Notes: generated by a model not told the origin, from the sequence alone. Shown: positions 8,312-18,028, numbered from the stretch's first letter. The stretch is DNA of 58,381 nucleotides from CAYXFD01 sp964464175 (GCA_964464175.1 CAYXFD010000020.1:1-58381), one strand, 5' to 3'. Translations and numbers: made by a program.

Positions 8312-10843
8312 ATGAATTCCAAAGAAGCACACGCACGTATCAAGATCAACAAGCTGCTTGAAGAAGCAGGCTGGCGGTTTTTCGATAATGCTGAAGGTAA
8401 AGCCAACATCGGGCTGGAAAAGAACGTCAAGATCAGAGAGTCCGACCTTGATAATCTCGGTAATGATTTCGAGAATTGCCGGCAGGGATTCATTGACTAT
8501 CTTCTTCTTGACGGTTCCGGCTTCCCGCTCCTTGTCCTCGAAGCCAAACGCGAAGATAAAGACCCTTTGGACGGCAAAGAACAGGCAAGAAGATACGCCG
8601 GCAACATGAATGTTCGCTTTGTTATTCTCTCCAACGGTAATTTACACTATTTCTGGGATTTGAAACGCGGCAACCCAAGTCTGATAACCCGTTTTCCTGC
8701 TCCTGATTCTGTCAGGTTGCTCAAACAGAAAAAGACCAATCCCAATCCAGCTTTACTCGTGAAAGAACCTGTCACCACCGAGTATATTCTCCAGAGTCAG
8801 GATCCAGATTATGCGACAAATCCCGATTGGCTTGACCCTGCAAAACGTGATGACTATCTGAAGAACAATAATTATCGCTTACTGCGGGAGTATCAACTGC
8901 TGGCAATTCGCAGCATTCAGGAAGCCGTTTCGGGAGGGAAAGACCGCTTTTTATTCGAAATGGCTACCGGCACCGGAAAGACCTTAGTCGCCGCCGCTGT
9001 GATTCGTCTTTTTCTCAGAACCGGCAACGCTATCAGAGCCCTTTTCCTCGTTGACCGCATAGAACTGGAGAATCAGGCTAGAAATCATTTCCGGGACTAT
9101 CTTAAAGATGATTATCCTATTGTTATCTATAAAGAAAACCGAGAAGACTGGCACAAAGCCTTCATAGTCATTTCCACCGTTCAGAGCCTGACTGATAAAT
9201 ACCGGCAAATTTTCTCTCCGACCGATTTTGATCTGATCATCTCTGATGAAGCACACCGCAGCATAAACGGAAATGCAAGAGCAATCTTCGAGTATTTCAA
9301 CGGTTACAAGCTTGGTCTGACTGCTACCCCCAAAGATTATCTGAAAAACCTCGATGTCGAATCCATTCGTGAATTAGACCCCCGTGCTTACGAGCGCAGG
9401 CTGTTGTTAGACACCTACAAGACTTTCGGTTGTGAAGATTCGGAGCCGACATTCCGCTACACCCTTACCGACGGTGTCAAGGACGGTTATCTATTGAACC
9501 CCTATGTCATAGATGCCAGGACTAATGTTACCACCCAGCTTCTTTCCAACGAAGGATACTCCGTCTTAGTTCCGGACGAAGACGGAATACTTCATGAGAA
9601 GATCTATACCCAGCAGCATTTTGAAAAAAAGTTTTTCTCTGATCCGACGAATCGTGTCTTTTGCGAAACCTTCATGCAACATGCCTTGCGAGACCCAATC
9701 AGCAACGAAATCGGCAAATCCATTTTCTTTTGCGTCAGTCAGGACCATGCTGCCAAGATAACCAGAATCCTTAACGAATTAGCAGAAAAATATTTTCCAG
9801 GAAGATACGAATCGGATTTTGCAGCTCAGGTTACTTCCCGTATCGAGCATTCGCAGCAGCATTCCAAAAACTTTCAAAACAACAATTTCAACGGCTATAC
9901 CCGCTTTGTCGAAGGATATAAAAGCTCCCGCACAAGAATCTGTGTCACAGTAGGGATGATGACCACCGGATATGACTGCACGGACATTCTCAATCTTGCC
10001 CTGTTACGCCCCATCTTTTCTCCCTCCGAGTTCATTCAGATCAAAGGACGGGGTACCCGCAAGCACACTTTTAAATACTCCTATCGTCAGGGCAGCAAAG
10101 AACATAACATAATCAAAGAGAAAGAATCGTTCAAGCTGTTCGATTTCTTTGCCAATTACGAATACTTTGAAGAAAAGTTCAACTATGACGAAATTTTGGA
10201 ACTGCCTCGAACCCCTGAGCCTGGTCCTCCTCCCGAACCGCCGGAACCTCCCCCTCTTATTCCCGATGAATTTACTTATAAGGACAGAGATGCTGTTAAG
10301 GACATGAAAGAAACGCTCATTGGCAAGAACGGCATGAAGATTGATCGTAAGATGTTTGAAAAGTTTGCCGATACTCTGAAGAAAGACCCCTTCGTCTCTG
10401 AAAAGATTGACGATGAAGATTTCGAAGCTGCGGAAGAATATATCGTTGAAAATATCTTTAATAAACCGGAAGACTATTTCGATCTCGAAAAACTTCGCCG
10501 GGATCTTGATATAGACTGGCGGCTTCCTTTCCGACAGATGCTGGAGTATATTTTCGGACACATCAATAAGATCAAAGGTAAACATGAAGTTCTGGACGAA
10601 GAATTCTCACAATTCGTTGCTATCCATAAACCGCAGAGTCAACATTTGCCGACAGCCAAAAGGTTCTTCAAGGCTTACGTCACCGATGAGCAGTTTCGCA
10701 GCATCATCAATGCTAAGGAGTACGCAAAACTGGCTACCGGCTCGGTCATCTCTATTCAGGATATCAAACATTTACAGGAACTTCGGGAAACCATACCCAA
10801 TTATGTTAAAGATTACGTACCGCTCAATAATTTTATGAACTGA
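8312..10843 (+). CDS. hsdR: Type I restriction enzyme, R (helicase-nuclease) subunit
   Basis: 843 aa. The N-terminal HSDR_N nuclease has D62 and E77-x-K79 (LVLEAK), followed by Q91xxxY95. The superfamily 2 motor shows Walker A 218-224 (ATGTGKT), DEAH 312-315, GLTATPK, and the late helicase motifs around GMMTTGYDC and QIKGRGTR. A proline-rich linker (EPGPPPEPPEPPP) separates the C-terminal domain that docks on the methylase. The complex translocates unmethylated DNA and cuts it at a distance. It is first in the operon and ends 6 bp before the methylase-specificity gene. All motifs look intact. The order of motifs resembles the EcoEI type, but that subtype is inferred. Confidence 0.95.
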   Translation: MNSKEAHARIKINKLLEEAGWRFFDNAEGKANIGLEKNVKIRESDLDNLGNDFENCRQGFIDYLLLDGSGFPLLVLEAKREDKDPLDGKEQARRYAGNMNVRFVILSNGNLHYFWDLKRGNPSLITRFPAPDSVRLLKQKKTNPNPALLVKEPVTTEYILQSQDPDYATNPDWLDPAKRDDYLKNNNYRLLREYQLLAIRSIQEAVSGGKDRFLFEMATGTGKTLVAAAVIRLFLRTGNAIRALFLVDRIELENQARNHFRDYLKDDYPIVIYKENREDWHKAFIVISTVQSLTDKYRQIFSPTDFDLIISDEAHRSINGNARAIFEYFNGYKLGLTATPKDYLKNLDVESIRELDPRAYERRLLLDTYKTFGCEDSEPTFRYTLTDGVKDGYLLNPYVIDARTNVTTQLLSNEGYSVLVPDEDGILHEKIYTQQHFEKKFFSDPTNRVFCETFMQHALRDPISNEIGKSIFFCVSQDHAAKITRILNELAEKYFPGRYESDFAAQVTSRIEHSQQHSKNFQNNNFNGYTRFVEGYKSSRTRICVTVGMMTTGYDCTDILNLALLRPIFSPSEFIQIKGRGTRKHTFKYSYRQGSKEHNIIKEKESFKLFDFFANYEYFEEKFNYDEILELPRTPEPGPPPEPPEPPPLIPDEFTYKDRDAVKDMKETLIGKNGMKIDRKMFEKFADTLKKDPFVSEKIDDEDFEAAEEYIVENIFNKPEDYFDLEKLRRDLDIDWRLPFRQMLEYIFGHINKIKGKHEVLDEEFSQFVAIHKPQSQHLPTAKRFFKAYVTDEQFRSIINAKEYAKLATGSVISIQDIKHLQELRETIPNYVKDYVPLNNFMN

Positions 10844-10849
10844 GGATAG

Positions 10850-13285
10850 ATGTTAGATTCAACAACCAAAAGAAAAATTGATACTGCCCGTCAGATACTT
10901 GTCGGAAAAGTTCCCGACCCCAAGTCGCAGATTGACCAAATTACCCTTGCTATGATATACAAATTCATGAACGATACCGATAAGTTATCAGTAGAAATCG
11001 GCGGTAAGCCTTCATATTTCACAGATGATTATGAACGGTTTTCCTGGGATAATATCATAGACCCCCGGCTCAGCGGACAGGAAAGAATGAATCTCTATAC
11101 GGAAGGGCTGGAAAGAATGGGACGCAACCCCAAACTACCCGAACTGTTCCGTAACATCTTCAAAAATGCCTTTCTTCCCTTTCGTGACTCCAATACCCTG
11201 AATATGTTTCTCGAAGAGATAAACGGTTTCGAGTATGATCATTCCGAAAACTTAGGTGATGCCTATGAATATCTCCTCTCTATTATGAGTTCTCAGGGAG
11301 ATGCTGGTCAGTTTCGTACCCCGCGGCACATCATAGACTTCATTGTCAGTGTCGTTAATCCGCAAAAGCATGATACTATCCTTGACCCTGCCTGCGGAAC
11401 TGCCGGATTTCTCATCTCAGCAATAAAACATATCAAAAAGGAAAATACCAAAGATTATGAAGGGGATCTGCTCAATATTGACGAACAGCAAAAATTGGCT
11501 GACAATGTCGTCGGCTACGACATTTCACCCGATATGAGACGCATCAGTCTGGTCAATATGTTCCTCCATAACATCAATGACCCGCATATTTACGAATACG
11601 ATACTCTGAGCTCTACCGACAGATGGGAAGACGACTTCAGCTGCATACTTGCTAATCCTCCTTTCATGTCGCCGAAAGGGGGCATTAAGCCTCACGAAAG
11701 GTTTCCCATTCCCTCTACCCGTTCCGAAGTGCTTTTCGTAGATTATATCATGGAGCATTTGACCATTGACGGTAAAGCAGGTGTCATCGTTCCCGAAGGG
11801 ATTATCTTCCAAGGTCAGAAAGCGTTTCAATCACTCCGTAAAAAGATGGTGGACGACTCATTTCTCTGGGCTGTAGTTTCCCTCCCTTCCGGAGTCTTCA
11901 ATCCCTATTCCGGTGTCAAAACCTCCATCCTCTTCTTTGACCGTGAAATTGCCAAAAAGAGTGATGAAATCCTCTTTGTTAAGATCGAAGCCGATGGTTA
12001 CAACTTAGGTGCTCAGAGAAAACCTATCGAACAGAACGACCTTCCGGAAGCCTATGATGCCCTCACTTACTACAAGACCCATCTCAAACTCCCTTCCGAA
12101 GACAGGCAGCTTAAAGCCAACGGCACAAGAGAAATAGCCCACACCGCCAAGAAACAGGATATCACAAACCAGGACTACAACCTCAGTGCCGGAAGATATG
12201 TCATCTCCGAGATCAGACAGGGCAAATGGCCAAGAGTGAAGTTAGGAGAAATATGTTCTTTTGAGTACGGAAAAAGTTTACCAGAAAGAATTCGACAACC
12301 AGGTAATATACCTGTTTTAGGTTCTAATGGAAGAACAGGTTTTCACAATGAGTTCTTAGTAAAAGGTCCAACGATTGTTATTGGGCGAAAAGGTTCATCA
12401 GGAGAGGTAGTGTGGGAAGAAGAAGACTGCTTTCCTATTGACACAACTTACTTTGTTAAAGTAAATGAAAACAAAGTAATCTTGAAGTTCCTTTATTACC
12501 TGCTTAAAGAGATCAATCTCCAACAACTCAGTGGCGGTGCAGGAATACCTGGACTTAACAGAAATGATGCTTATCAATTATCAATCCCACTTCCCCCTCT
12601 TTCAGTCCAGAAGGAAATCATCGTTGAGATCGAAAGCTACCAAAAAATCATTGATGGAGCAAAACAAGTCGTCGAAAACTGGAAACCAAGGATAGATATT
12701 GACCCTGAATGGGAAACAGTAAGATTAGGAGATATTGTCGATATTGTTTCGGGAGGTACTCCTTCTTCTGCCAAACTTTCATATTGGAATGGCAAAATAC
12801 CATGGGCAACTCTTGTTGATTTACCGGCTGATGACTATGTTAGTTTAGTCACAAAGACAACTCGTAACATAACAGAAGAGGGATTAGAAAAATCCTCAGC
12901 TCGGATCATTCCTACATATTCAGTAATAGTATCATCAAGAGCTACAATAGGGAGAGTAGGGATAAACTTAGTACCTATTTCCACAAATCAAGGGTTTAAG
13001 AATCTGATCATAAAAGATAAGACACAACTTAGTCCTTTTTTTCTAGCTTATCTGATTAAGGGTATTAAAAATGAGCTTGAAGAATTGGGAACAGGGGGGA
13101 CTTACAAAGAAGTATCTAAAGCTTCTATATCTTCAATAAGTATTTCTCTACCTTCTATTTCTTATCAGAAGAGTATAGTTGACCAAATCGAAACCGAAAA
13201 GACCTATGTAGAGAACTGCAAAAAGCTAATTGAGATCAATCAATCAAAAATCAAAGACATAGTAAACAGAATATCAAAAGTATAA
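10850..13285 (+). CDS. hsdM: Fused type I methyltransferase-specificity subunit (HsdM-HsdS)
   Basis: 811 aa. The N-terminal half (about 1-455) is an N6-adenine methylase with the AdoMet motif DPACGTAGF (179-187) and catalytic NPPF (269-272). The C-terminal half is a specificity subunit with two target-recognition domains starting at W460 (WPRVKLGEICSF) and W621 (WETVRLGDIVDI), each followed by a helical spacer. Most type I systems encode S separately; here M and S are one chain. GAGGA at the end of hsdR serves as the ribosome site. The base composition becomes more AT-rich from about 12230, at the first recognition domain, suggesting that this part was exchanged. Confidence 0.93.
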   Translation: MLDSTTKRKIDTARQILVGKVPDPKSQIDQITLAMIYKFMNDTDKLSVEIGGKPSYFTDDYERFSWDNIIDPRLSGQERMNLYTEGLERMGRNPKLPELFRNIFKNAFLPFRDSNTLNMFLEEINGFEYDHSENLGDAYEYLLSIMSSQGDAGQFRTPRHIIDFIVSVVNPQKHDTILDPACGTAGFLISAIKHIKKENTKDYEGDLLNIDEQQKLADNVVGYDISPDMRRISLVNMFLHNINDPHIYEYDTLSSTDRWEDDFSCILANPPFMSPKGGIKPHERFPIPSTRSEVLFVDYIMEHLTIDGKAGVIVPEGIIFQGQKAFQSLRKKMVDDSFLWAVVSLPSGVFNPYSGVKTSILFFDREIAKKSDEILFVKIEADGYNLGAQRKPIEQNDLPEAYDALTYYKTHLKLPSEDRQLKANGTREIAHTAKKQDITNQDYNLSAGRYVISEIRQGKWPRVKLGEICSFEYGKSLPERIRQPGNIPVLGSNGRTGFHNEFLVKGPTIVIGRKGSSGEVVWEEEDCFPIDTTYFVKVNENKVILKFLYYLLKEINLQQLSGGAGIPGLNRNDAYQLSIPLPPLSVQKEIIVEIESYQKIIDGAKQVVENWKPRIDIDPEWETVRLGDIVDIVSGGTPSSAKLSYWNGKIPWATLVDLPADDYVSLVTKTTRNITEEGLEKSSARIIPTYSVIVSSRATIGRVGINLVPISTNQGFKNLIIKDKTQLSPFFLAYLIKGIKNELEELGTGGTYKEVSKASISSISISLPSISYQKSIVDQIETEKTYVENCKKLIEINQSKIKDIVNRISKV

Positions 13286-13499
13286 ATGAATCCAAGTAGT
13301 ATGGAGAAAACAAACAGCCAGCTATATTCACTCTATAAGAGCAGGAAGAAATTATAGTGCTTGTAGTATTATGCTAAACATGGCTGAAAAACTAGAAAGG
13401 CATTGACTGAATAACTCAAGCGTAAATAGTAAAACTATAGGAGATATCAATGATGTGTTATTTAAAAGAACGACATCAAAGCGGATTTGAGGTGAGAAT

Positions 13500-14051
13500 A
13501 TGAAACCAGTGCAAGTAAAAATCACCGATCCAACAATTGCTCCAAAACTTAGCAAGGAGTTTGTTGAAACCAAAGGAATCGCAGCAGCTGTTTGCTTTAA
13601 AAAGGCAAAAAAAAAGTCAGGAGTGATTCTTACAGTTAATGGACACTTTAACAAGTTGATGATGATTAGTTGGGACAAACTAGATAATAAAGTTTTAAAT
13701 ACTTATGCAGATGATAGAGAGATAACTGAATGGGGTGCCGAAGCAATTGCTTTTGCAATAGTTGAATTTTTTACTTCATACAGATGTGTTAAAAGATCAC
13801 AAATTGGTACGGGTTTTGACTATTATTTAACAGAAGATGACAGTACTTTATTTCAGGGAAAAATAGCAAAACTCGAAGTTTCAGGTATCTTAAGTATAAA
13901 AAGAAATTCTGACATATCAAAGAGATTAAGCTTGAAAACAAAACAGGCAACAGATAAGTACAAAAATATGCCGTTTTACGTAATTATAATTGCTTTCTCA
14001 GCTCCTGTAGCGGAGGTATATTATGGCAATCATGGCCGAAAAACTTCATAA
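13500..14051 (+). CDS. Unrecognised protein, first gene of a two-gene module in the defence island
   Basis: 183 aa, not recognised. It is soluble with no signal peptide. The middle and end contain GTGFDYYLTEDD followed by KIAKLEVSGIL. An aspartate followed by strand-E-x-S is loosely like the core of PD-(D/E)xK nucleases, but the usual lysine is absent, so this is only a hint. The last 29 bases overlap the next gene, whose ribosome site lies inside this one, so the two are translationally coupled. It starts 214 bp after hsdMS (that gap shows no gene). The AT-rich composition, like its neighbours to 17.5 kb, suggests transferred DNA. Confidence 0.75.
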   Translation: MKPVQVKITDPTIAPKLSKEFVETKGIAAAVCFKKAKKKSGVILTVNGHFNKLMMISWDKLDNKVLNTYADDREITEWGAEAIAFAIVEFFTSYRCVKRSQIGTGFDYYLTEDDSTLFQGKIAKLEVSGILSIKRNSDISKRLSLKTKQATDKYKNMPFYVIIIAFSAPVAEVYYGNHGRKTS

Positions 14052-15153
14052 TGAAGCTTTGTTTTTACTTGATAAGGCTAATGTCGAAATTCTGAATAAG
14101 AACAAACTCAAAGCTATTGAATATAAAAGGCAAGCATTAAAGAAGGAAGAAGAAGCTGCATCGATTCTTGAGCTTGATTATGAACCCTCAAGATCAATTC
14201 TTTTTAGAAGTGCTGCAAGTATAGCTTTCGAGATAGAAGATTACATTCATGCTGAAAAACTCGTGTTTAAGGGGCTTATCGGAAGTCCACCTGAATGGGT
14301 TGAGAATGAATTAAGAGAGTTATACGAATCCATTCATTTAAAAAAACACTTGAGTGCTAATGGAAATACTCTTTCTAATGATGAGTTTCAGATGATTTTC
14401 ACAGGTAAAGGCATTGGATACGGTTTCGCACCGATAAAAGACTATATACCAAGAGCTGAGTCGATTACAAAGATTATTCTAAGAACTGCTCAAAGAAAAA
14501 TGTATAAACAGTTTGATAATAGAATTCAAAGAGACCTCTTCAAGAGATTCACACCCTATATATCAGTACCGCTTGCTGCTAGCTTCGCTGTTACATTTAA
14601 GTTAGCTGTGCCTGGTGGGCAAATTGAGTTGTTTGAAGATTTTACAAAAGTTGATATTCTGAGTGAAGTATTCAAATGTATTGAATTATATGAAGCTGAA
14701 AAAGATGAAGAAGTAAAGACTATCATGGATTCTGAAGAATTTTTCGATAACTTTCGTGCTCTCTATAGAAATGTTTTACCGGACGGAAAAAATATTAGGA
14801 CTGTGAGTTTTTCATTCAAAACAGATAATGATGTAAAAATGATCTCAATTAAAAAGAGAAAATATGATATATATGATTCATTTAGGAGTTCTTGCGACTC
14901 TTCTAATATTTTGAAGGGTTTAAAAAAAGGTGATCCTATTTCTTTCGAAGGCTTACTAATTATTGCAGATAAAAGCACAGAGGAACCACAAATATCTGTA
15001 AAACATAAAGATGGTCTGTACAAGGTAATTGTTCCAAGAAGTCAAATGGATGATATAGTTAGACCTTTGTGGAATAGAAATGTAGTTATTAAGGGGAAAA
15101 AGCATTCAACAAGAACCGTTTCTCTTGAAGCTATAGAAAGCTTAGAAGAATAG
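14023..15153 (+). CDS. Unrecognised protein with N-terminal TPR-like helices
   Basis: 376 aa. Residues about 5-110 look like helical TPR-type repeats (KLKAIEYKRQALKKEEEAASIL, EPSRSILFRSAASIAFE, and then paired helices ending NELRELYESI). The remainder is a mixed alpha/beta region with no motif I can name. No signal peptide or membrane segment. GGAGG seven bases before ATG 14023 supports the start, inside the upstream gene. Position and overlap suggest that it works with the 183-aa protein; a defence role is inferred from the island only. Confidence 0.75.
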   Translation: MAIMAEKLHNEALFLLDKANVEILNKNKLKAIEYKRQALKKEEEAASILELDYEPSRSILFRSAASIAFEIEDYIHAEKLVFKGLIGSPPEWVENELRELYESIHLKKHLSANGNTLSNDEFQMIFTGKGIGYGFAPIKDYIPRAESITKIILRTAQRKMYKQFDNRIQRDLFKRFTPYISVPLAASFAVTFKLAVPGGQIELFEDFTKVDILSEVFKCIELYEAEKDEEVKTIMDSEEFFDNFRALYRNVLPDGKNIRTVSFSFKTDNDVKMISIKKRKYDIYDSFRSSCDSSNILKGLKKGDPISFEGLLIIADKSTEEPQISVKHKDGLYKVIVPRSQMDDIVRPLWNRNVVIKGKKHSTRTVSLEAIESLEE

Positions 15154-15212
15154 GACTGACAGTTGAAATTCAATCATTCATTCACAGTTAAATCTACTAA
15201 AAGGAGAAGATT

Positions 15213-15533
15213 ATGAGAAACATACGCGATTTAGACTACGAGTTGTTAAGGGAAATTCTAAACAATTGTACTAGTATTCAGTTTTATGCTGATAAATCCT
15301 TTGAAAAGTACAATGAAATTCACGATTGTTTAGAACAAAGTCCGGGGAAAAAATTCTTTTGCTCTCCATCATATATAGTTAACATTGATGAGGTTTCTGC
15401 TGTGTCACGAGTTTTTCCAACAAGTGTTTTAGACAGGGTATATATTGAGGTTAATCGCATTGGTGGCAAAGTTTATTGGGAAATTAGCGGCGAAGATAAG
15501 AACAAGCTGTTGTTAAATATTTTGTTTGAATAA
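15213..15533 (+). CDS. Small unrecognised protein
   Basis: 106 aa, acidic, soluble, not recognised. A strong ribosome site (AAAGGAG) precedes ATG 15213, 59 bp after the preceding stop. The composition matches the adjacent AT-rich genes. It may be an accessory or regulatory component of the module at 13.5-15.5 kb. No function assigned. Confidence 0.6.
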   Translation: MRNIRDLDYELLREILNNCTSIQFYADKSFEKYNEIHDCLEQSPGKKFFCSPSYIVNIDEVSAVSRVFPTSVLDRVYIEVNRIGGKVYWEISGEDKNKLLLNILFE

Positions 15534-15703
15534 TATATCAAGCTCAGATTACTATTTTGGTTTATTCTGTGCGCTGTGTTTATATCTTAAGCGAAGCGTT
15601 ATTATGATGGCTAAATAGGGCAGTTATTCATAAGTAACCCATTGGCTATTTCAGGGTTATCTTTTAATTGAAAATAGACAAAATGTGTCTTAAGGGAGAT
15701 TAT

Positions 15704-16960
15704 ATGATACTGAAGAAGCTAAAAATTTCGAACTATCGGAGTTGTAATTCAACTACATTGATTCCAAACAGTGGTTTATCAGCACTAATTGGAATCAACG
15801 GATCTGGAAAGAGCAATCTGCTCAGTGCAATCCTATTACTAAAAAAAGCAACAAGCGCTTCTATTCGTAGATTTAAGAATGAAGATGAAGAATATGTCAA
15901 TCAAACTGATGTATATGCTGAGTTTGAATGTGATGGCTCATCCATTGCATTTGAAGGTAAAGTATTCTATTTGACTAACAATCAAAACATTGACCAGGTT
16001 AATGAAACACAGCTAAAATGGAATCTTGAAAACATTACAGGAGAGAAAGGGTGGATCGAACTTCCCATTGAAATGTTGTCCTTTAGAGATGAGTATCGGG
16101 TTATAGTTTCAGCAGACAGCAGTAAGAGGTTGACGTATGAAGAGATAGCTCGAGATGGGTGGTTCGAACATCGGCTAATGGAGAATATTCTACCTCGAAA
16201 AGTGGTTAAGATCTTTCAAAACATAACTGAGTATCTTGCACATATTAATTACTACAGCGCTAGCCAGTTTTCAGATCCTTCTAGGTGTCCCATTTCTCTT
16301 GAGTTTCGAGACAATCGTCCTACAAGGCGGCAAAAAGACTGTATCGATCACGAACAATTCATGCATGACCTGTACCGTTCATATATAAGCAGAAGTACCG
16401 CATTCTCTAGGTTCATGAATATCATAGGATCAAATGGTATTGGTTTGGTAGATAACCTTGAGTTTGATACAATTCATCTACCAAATAGCATTGTTGACGT
16501 GCGAGCAGGTGGCAAGATGGAAAAGAAAGAACGAACAAATATAGTTGTAGTACCTACTTTTCTCATTGATGGCAACAAACTTTCACCTCATCAATTGTCT
16601 GAAGGGACCTTCAAAACGCTAGCCTTGCTCTTTTATGTCCTCACAGACGATAGTCAGCTGTTACTGGTTGAAGAACCCGAAGTCTGCATACATCATGGTT
16701 TACTAAACAGTATTCTTGAGTTGATTAAAGATGAGTCTCGACGGAAACAGATCATTATCAGTACTCATTCAGACTTTGTCCTTGATCATCTCAAACCTGA
16801 GAATGTCATTCTGGTTGACAGAATCCCTAATAAGGGGACGAAAGCTGGCATGATTAGCGAAGCTTTAAGTAAAGAGGACTATAAAGCTTTAAAGCAATAT
16901 CTAAAGGACTCAGGGAGTCTTGGTGAATATTGGCGTGCTGGAGGATTCTCAGATGTCTAA
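15704..16960 (+). CDS. AAA/ABC-type ATPase (AAA_21, OLD/RecF-like)
   Basis: 418 aa. It opens MILKKLKISNYRSC, the N-terminus of SMC/RecF-like ATPases that guard genome or phage targets. Walker A GINGSGKS is at 30-37, the Walker B segment VEEPEVCIHHG has E323-E324, and the switch histidine is H355 (STHSD). The start is ATG 15704, with GGGAG 6 bases upstream; the frame is open 36 bases further from a TTG without a ribosome site. Its stop overlaps the start of the TOPRIM-like gene by 8 bp. Such ATPase plus nuclease pairs (OLD, PARIS, AbiL-type) act as abortive-infection sensors; the exact system here is not identified. Confidence 0.88.
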   Translation: MILKKLKISNYRSCNSTTLIPNSGLSALIGINGSGKSNLLSAILLLKKATSASIRRFKNEDEEYVNQTDVYAEFECDGSSIAFEGKVFYLTNNQNIDQVNETQLKWNLENITGEKGWIELPIEMLSFRDEYRVIVSADSSKRLTYEEIARDGWFEHRLMENILPRKVVKIFQNITEYLAHINYYSASQFSDPSRCPISLEFRDNRPTRRQKDCIDHEQFMHDLYRSYISRSTAFSRFMNIIGSNGIGLVDNLEFDTIHLPNSIVDVRAGGKMEKKERTNIVVVPTFLIDGNKLSPHQLSEGTFKTLALLFYVLTDDSQLLLVEEPEVCIHHGLLNSILELIKDESRRKQIIISTHSDFVLDHLKPENVILVDRIPNKGTKAGMISEALSKEDYKALKQYLKDSGSLGEYWRAGGFSDV

Positions 16961-17537
16961 GATTACACATCCTCGAATAGGGCTAATAGCAGAGGATGAT
17001 AGCGATGTCGATGCAGCAATTGTTCTCATAAAAAGGATCACGGGCAATAATAGAGTTGGTATGAAGAAATTTGTCGGAAAAGGTTGCGGACGTATAAAAA
17101 GGAAATGCAGACGATGGACAAAAGACCTAAAACAAAAAGGTTGTCAATACCTTATTTTACTCCATGATTTAGATAATAATAATCTTGAACAGCTCCGGAG
17201 TAGCATTGAAGATGCAATTTCACCATCACCAATCCAACCGTATCTAATCTGTGTGCCTATAGAGGAAATGGAGGCTTGGTGGTTAGCTGATACTAGTGCG
17301 ATAAAGAAGGCATTGAACCTGAAAAAGTTTAAAAAAATTAAGGGAGATCCAGAACAGCTCAAATCTCCAAAAGAAATGATTTGTGATTTGGTTCGACAGT
17401 TCTCAAATAAAGAAAAGAAATATTTGAATACTGTGCATAACAAATCCATAGCAGAGCACTTGAATTTGACTGAAGCAAAGAAGAAATGTGCATCATTCAA
17501 CGAATTCTTTGTTTTTGTGAGCGAAAATATAAAGTAG
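16953..17537 (+). CDS. DUF4276-like TOPRIM-type nuclease partner
   Basis: 194 aa. It shows the TOPRIM-style acidic signature: E14 in LIAEDDSD and D72-x-D74 in LLHDLDNNN. A conserved PIEEMEAWWLAD block (E104, E105, E107) follows, as in DUF4276 proteins. ATG 16953 is chosen because GGAGG lies 8 bases upstream; it starts inside the ATPase gene (ATGTCTAA overlap), which is strong evidence of coupling. With the ATPase it would form a split OLD-like complex in which ATP binding controls a metal-dependent nuclease. The nuclease activity is inferred from the fold. Confidence 0.82.
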   Translation: MSKITHPRIGLIAEDDSDVDAAIVLIKRITGNNRVGMKKFVGKGCGRIKRKCRRWTKDLKQKGCQYLILLHDLDNNNLEQLRSSIEDAISPSPIQPYLICVPIEEMEAWWLADTSAIKKALNLKKFKKIKGDPEQLKSPKEMICDLVRQFSNKEKKYLNTVHNKSIAEHLNLTEAKKKCASFNEFFVFVSENIK

Positions 17538-17554
17538 GTTTAAACAGTCACTGA

Positions 17555-17743
17555 GTAAATTACGGGAGGAGCGAGAAGGAATACCTGGAACGACCCATAG
17601 AGGTTGGTGTTGAACAATTTGCCAAAGAACAATATGAAGAATACCGCTGTTCGAGGTGTAGCGGGCTGATCTCCGTTCACAACAGAAAATGCTTCGAATG
17701 CGATCCGGTAAAACGATTGGTAGAAAAGAAGGGCAAGGGGTAA
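17555..17743 (+). pseudogene. C-terminal remnant of a DUF3795-type zinc-ribbon protein
   Basis: This frame reads NYGRSEKEYLERPIEVGVEQ followed by a two-knuckle CxxC...CxxC ribbon (YRCSRCSGLISVHNRKCFEC) and a basic tail. That matches the end of DUF3795 proteins, whose full length is about 110-150 aa. The upstream frame is closed by a stop at 17552, with no start codon suited to the fragment. It abuts the defence island, so the island or its insertion may have cut the gene. Confidence 0.55.
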
Positions 17744-17759
17744 AGAGAAAAGGATTCAC

Positions 17760-18000
17760 GCAGATTCCGCAGATATAAAGCCTGCGGATGGGTAGCTTCG
17801 GAGAAATGAGATATTAGCTATTAGAGATCAGAGATTAGAGAAACCAAAGGTAGAGGTAGCAAGGGTACAAGTTACCAACTTGTTGTACAAAAAATAAAAA
17901 ACCGGAGGGAGGAAAGCAAGCGGCAAAAAGAGATTTTACTTCGTCGAGTTTTGGAGAGGCAAGCGAGGAAGTGATTTCCCCGCCTGCTGCTCCGATGAAA
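17760..18000. repeat. Repeat mosaic between the defence island and osmC
   Basis: Contains 'AAAGCCTGCGGATGGGTAGC', the heptad-like 'TTAGAGATCAGAGATTAGAG' and the palindrome ACAAGTTACCAACTTGT (about 17869). The modules are those of 18.6-20.2 kb in the same orientation. No gene seen. Confidence 0.65.
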
Positions 18001-18028
18001 AGCTGTCAGAGATTCTGTACTCGTAAGA

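Noticed and set aside
10004..10585. 193-codon minus-strand frame inside hsdR
   Set aside because: Shadow of the hsdR reading frame.
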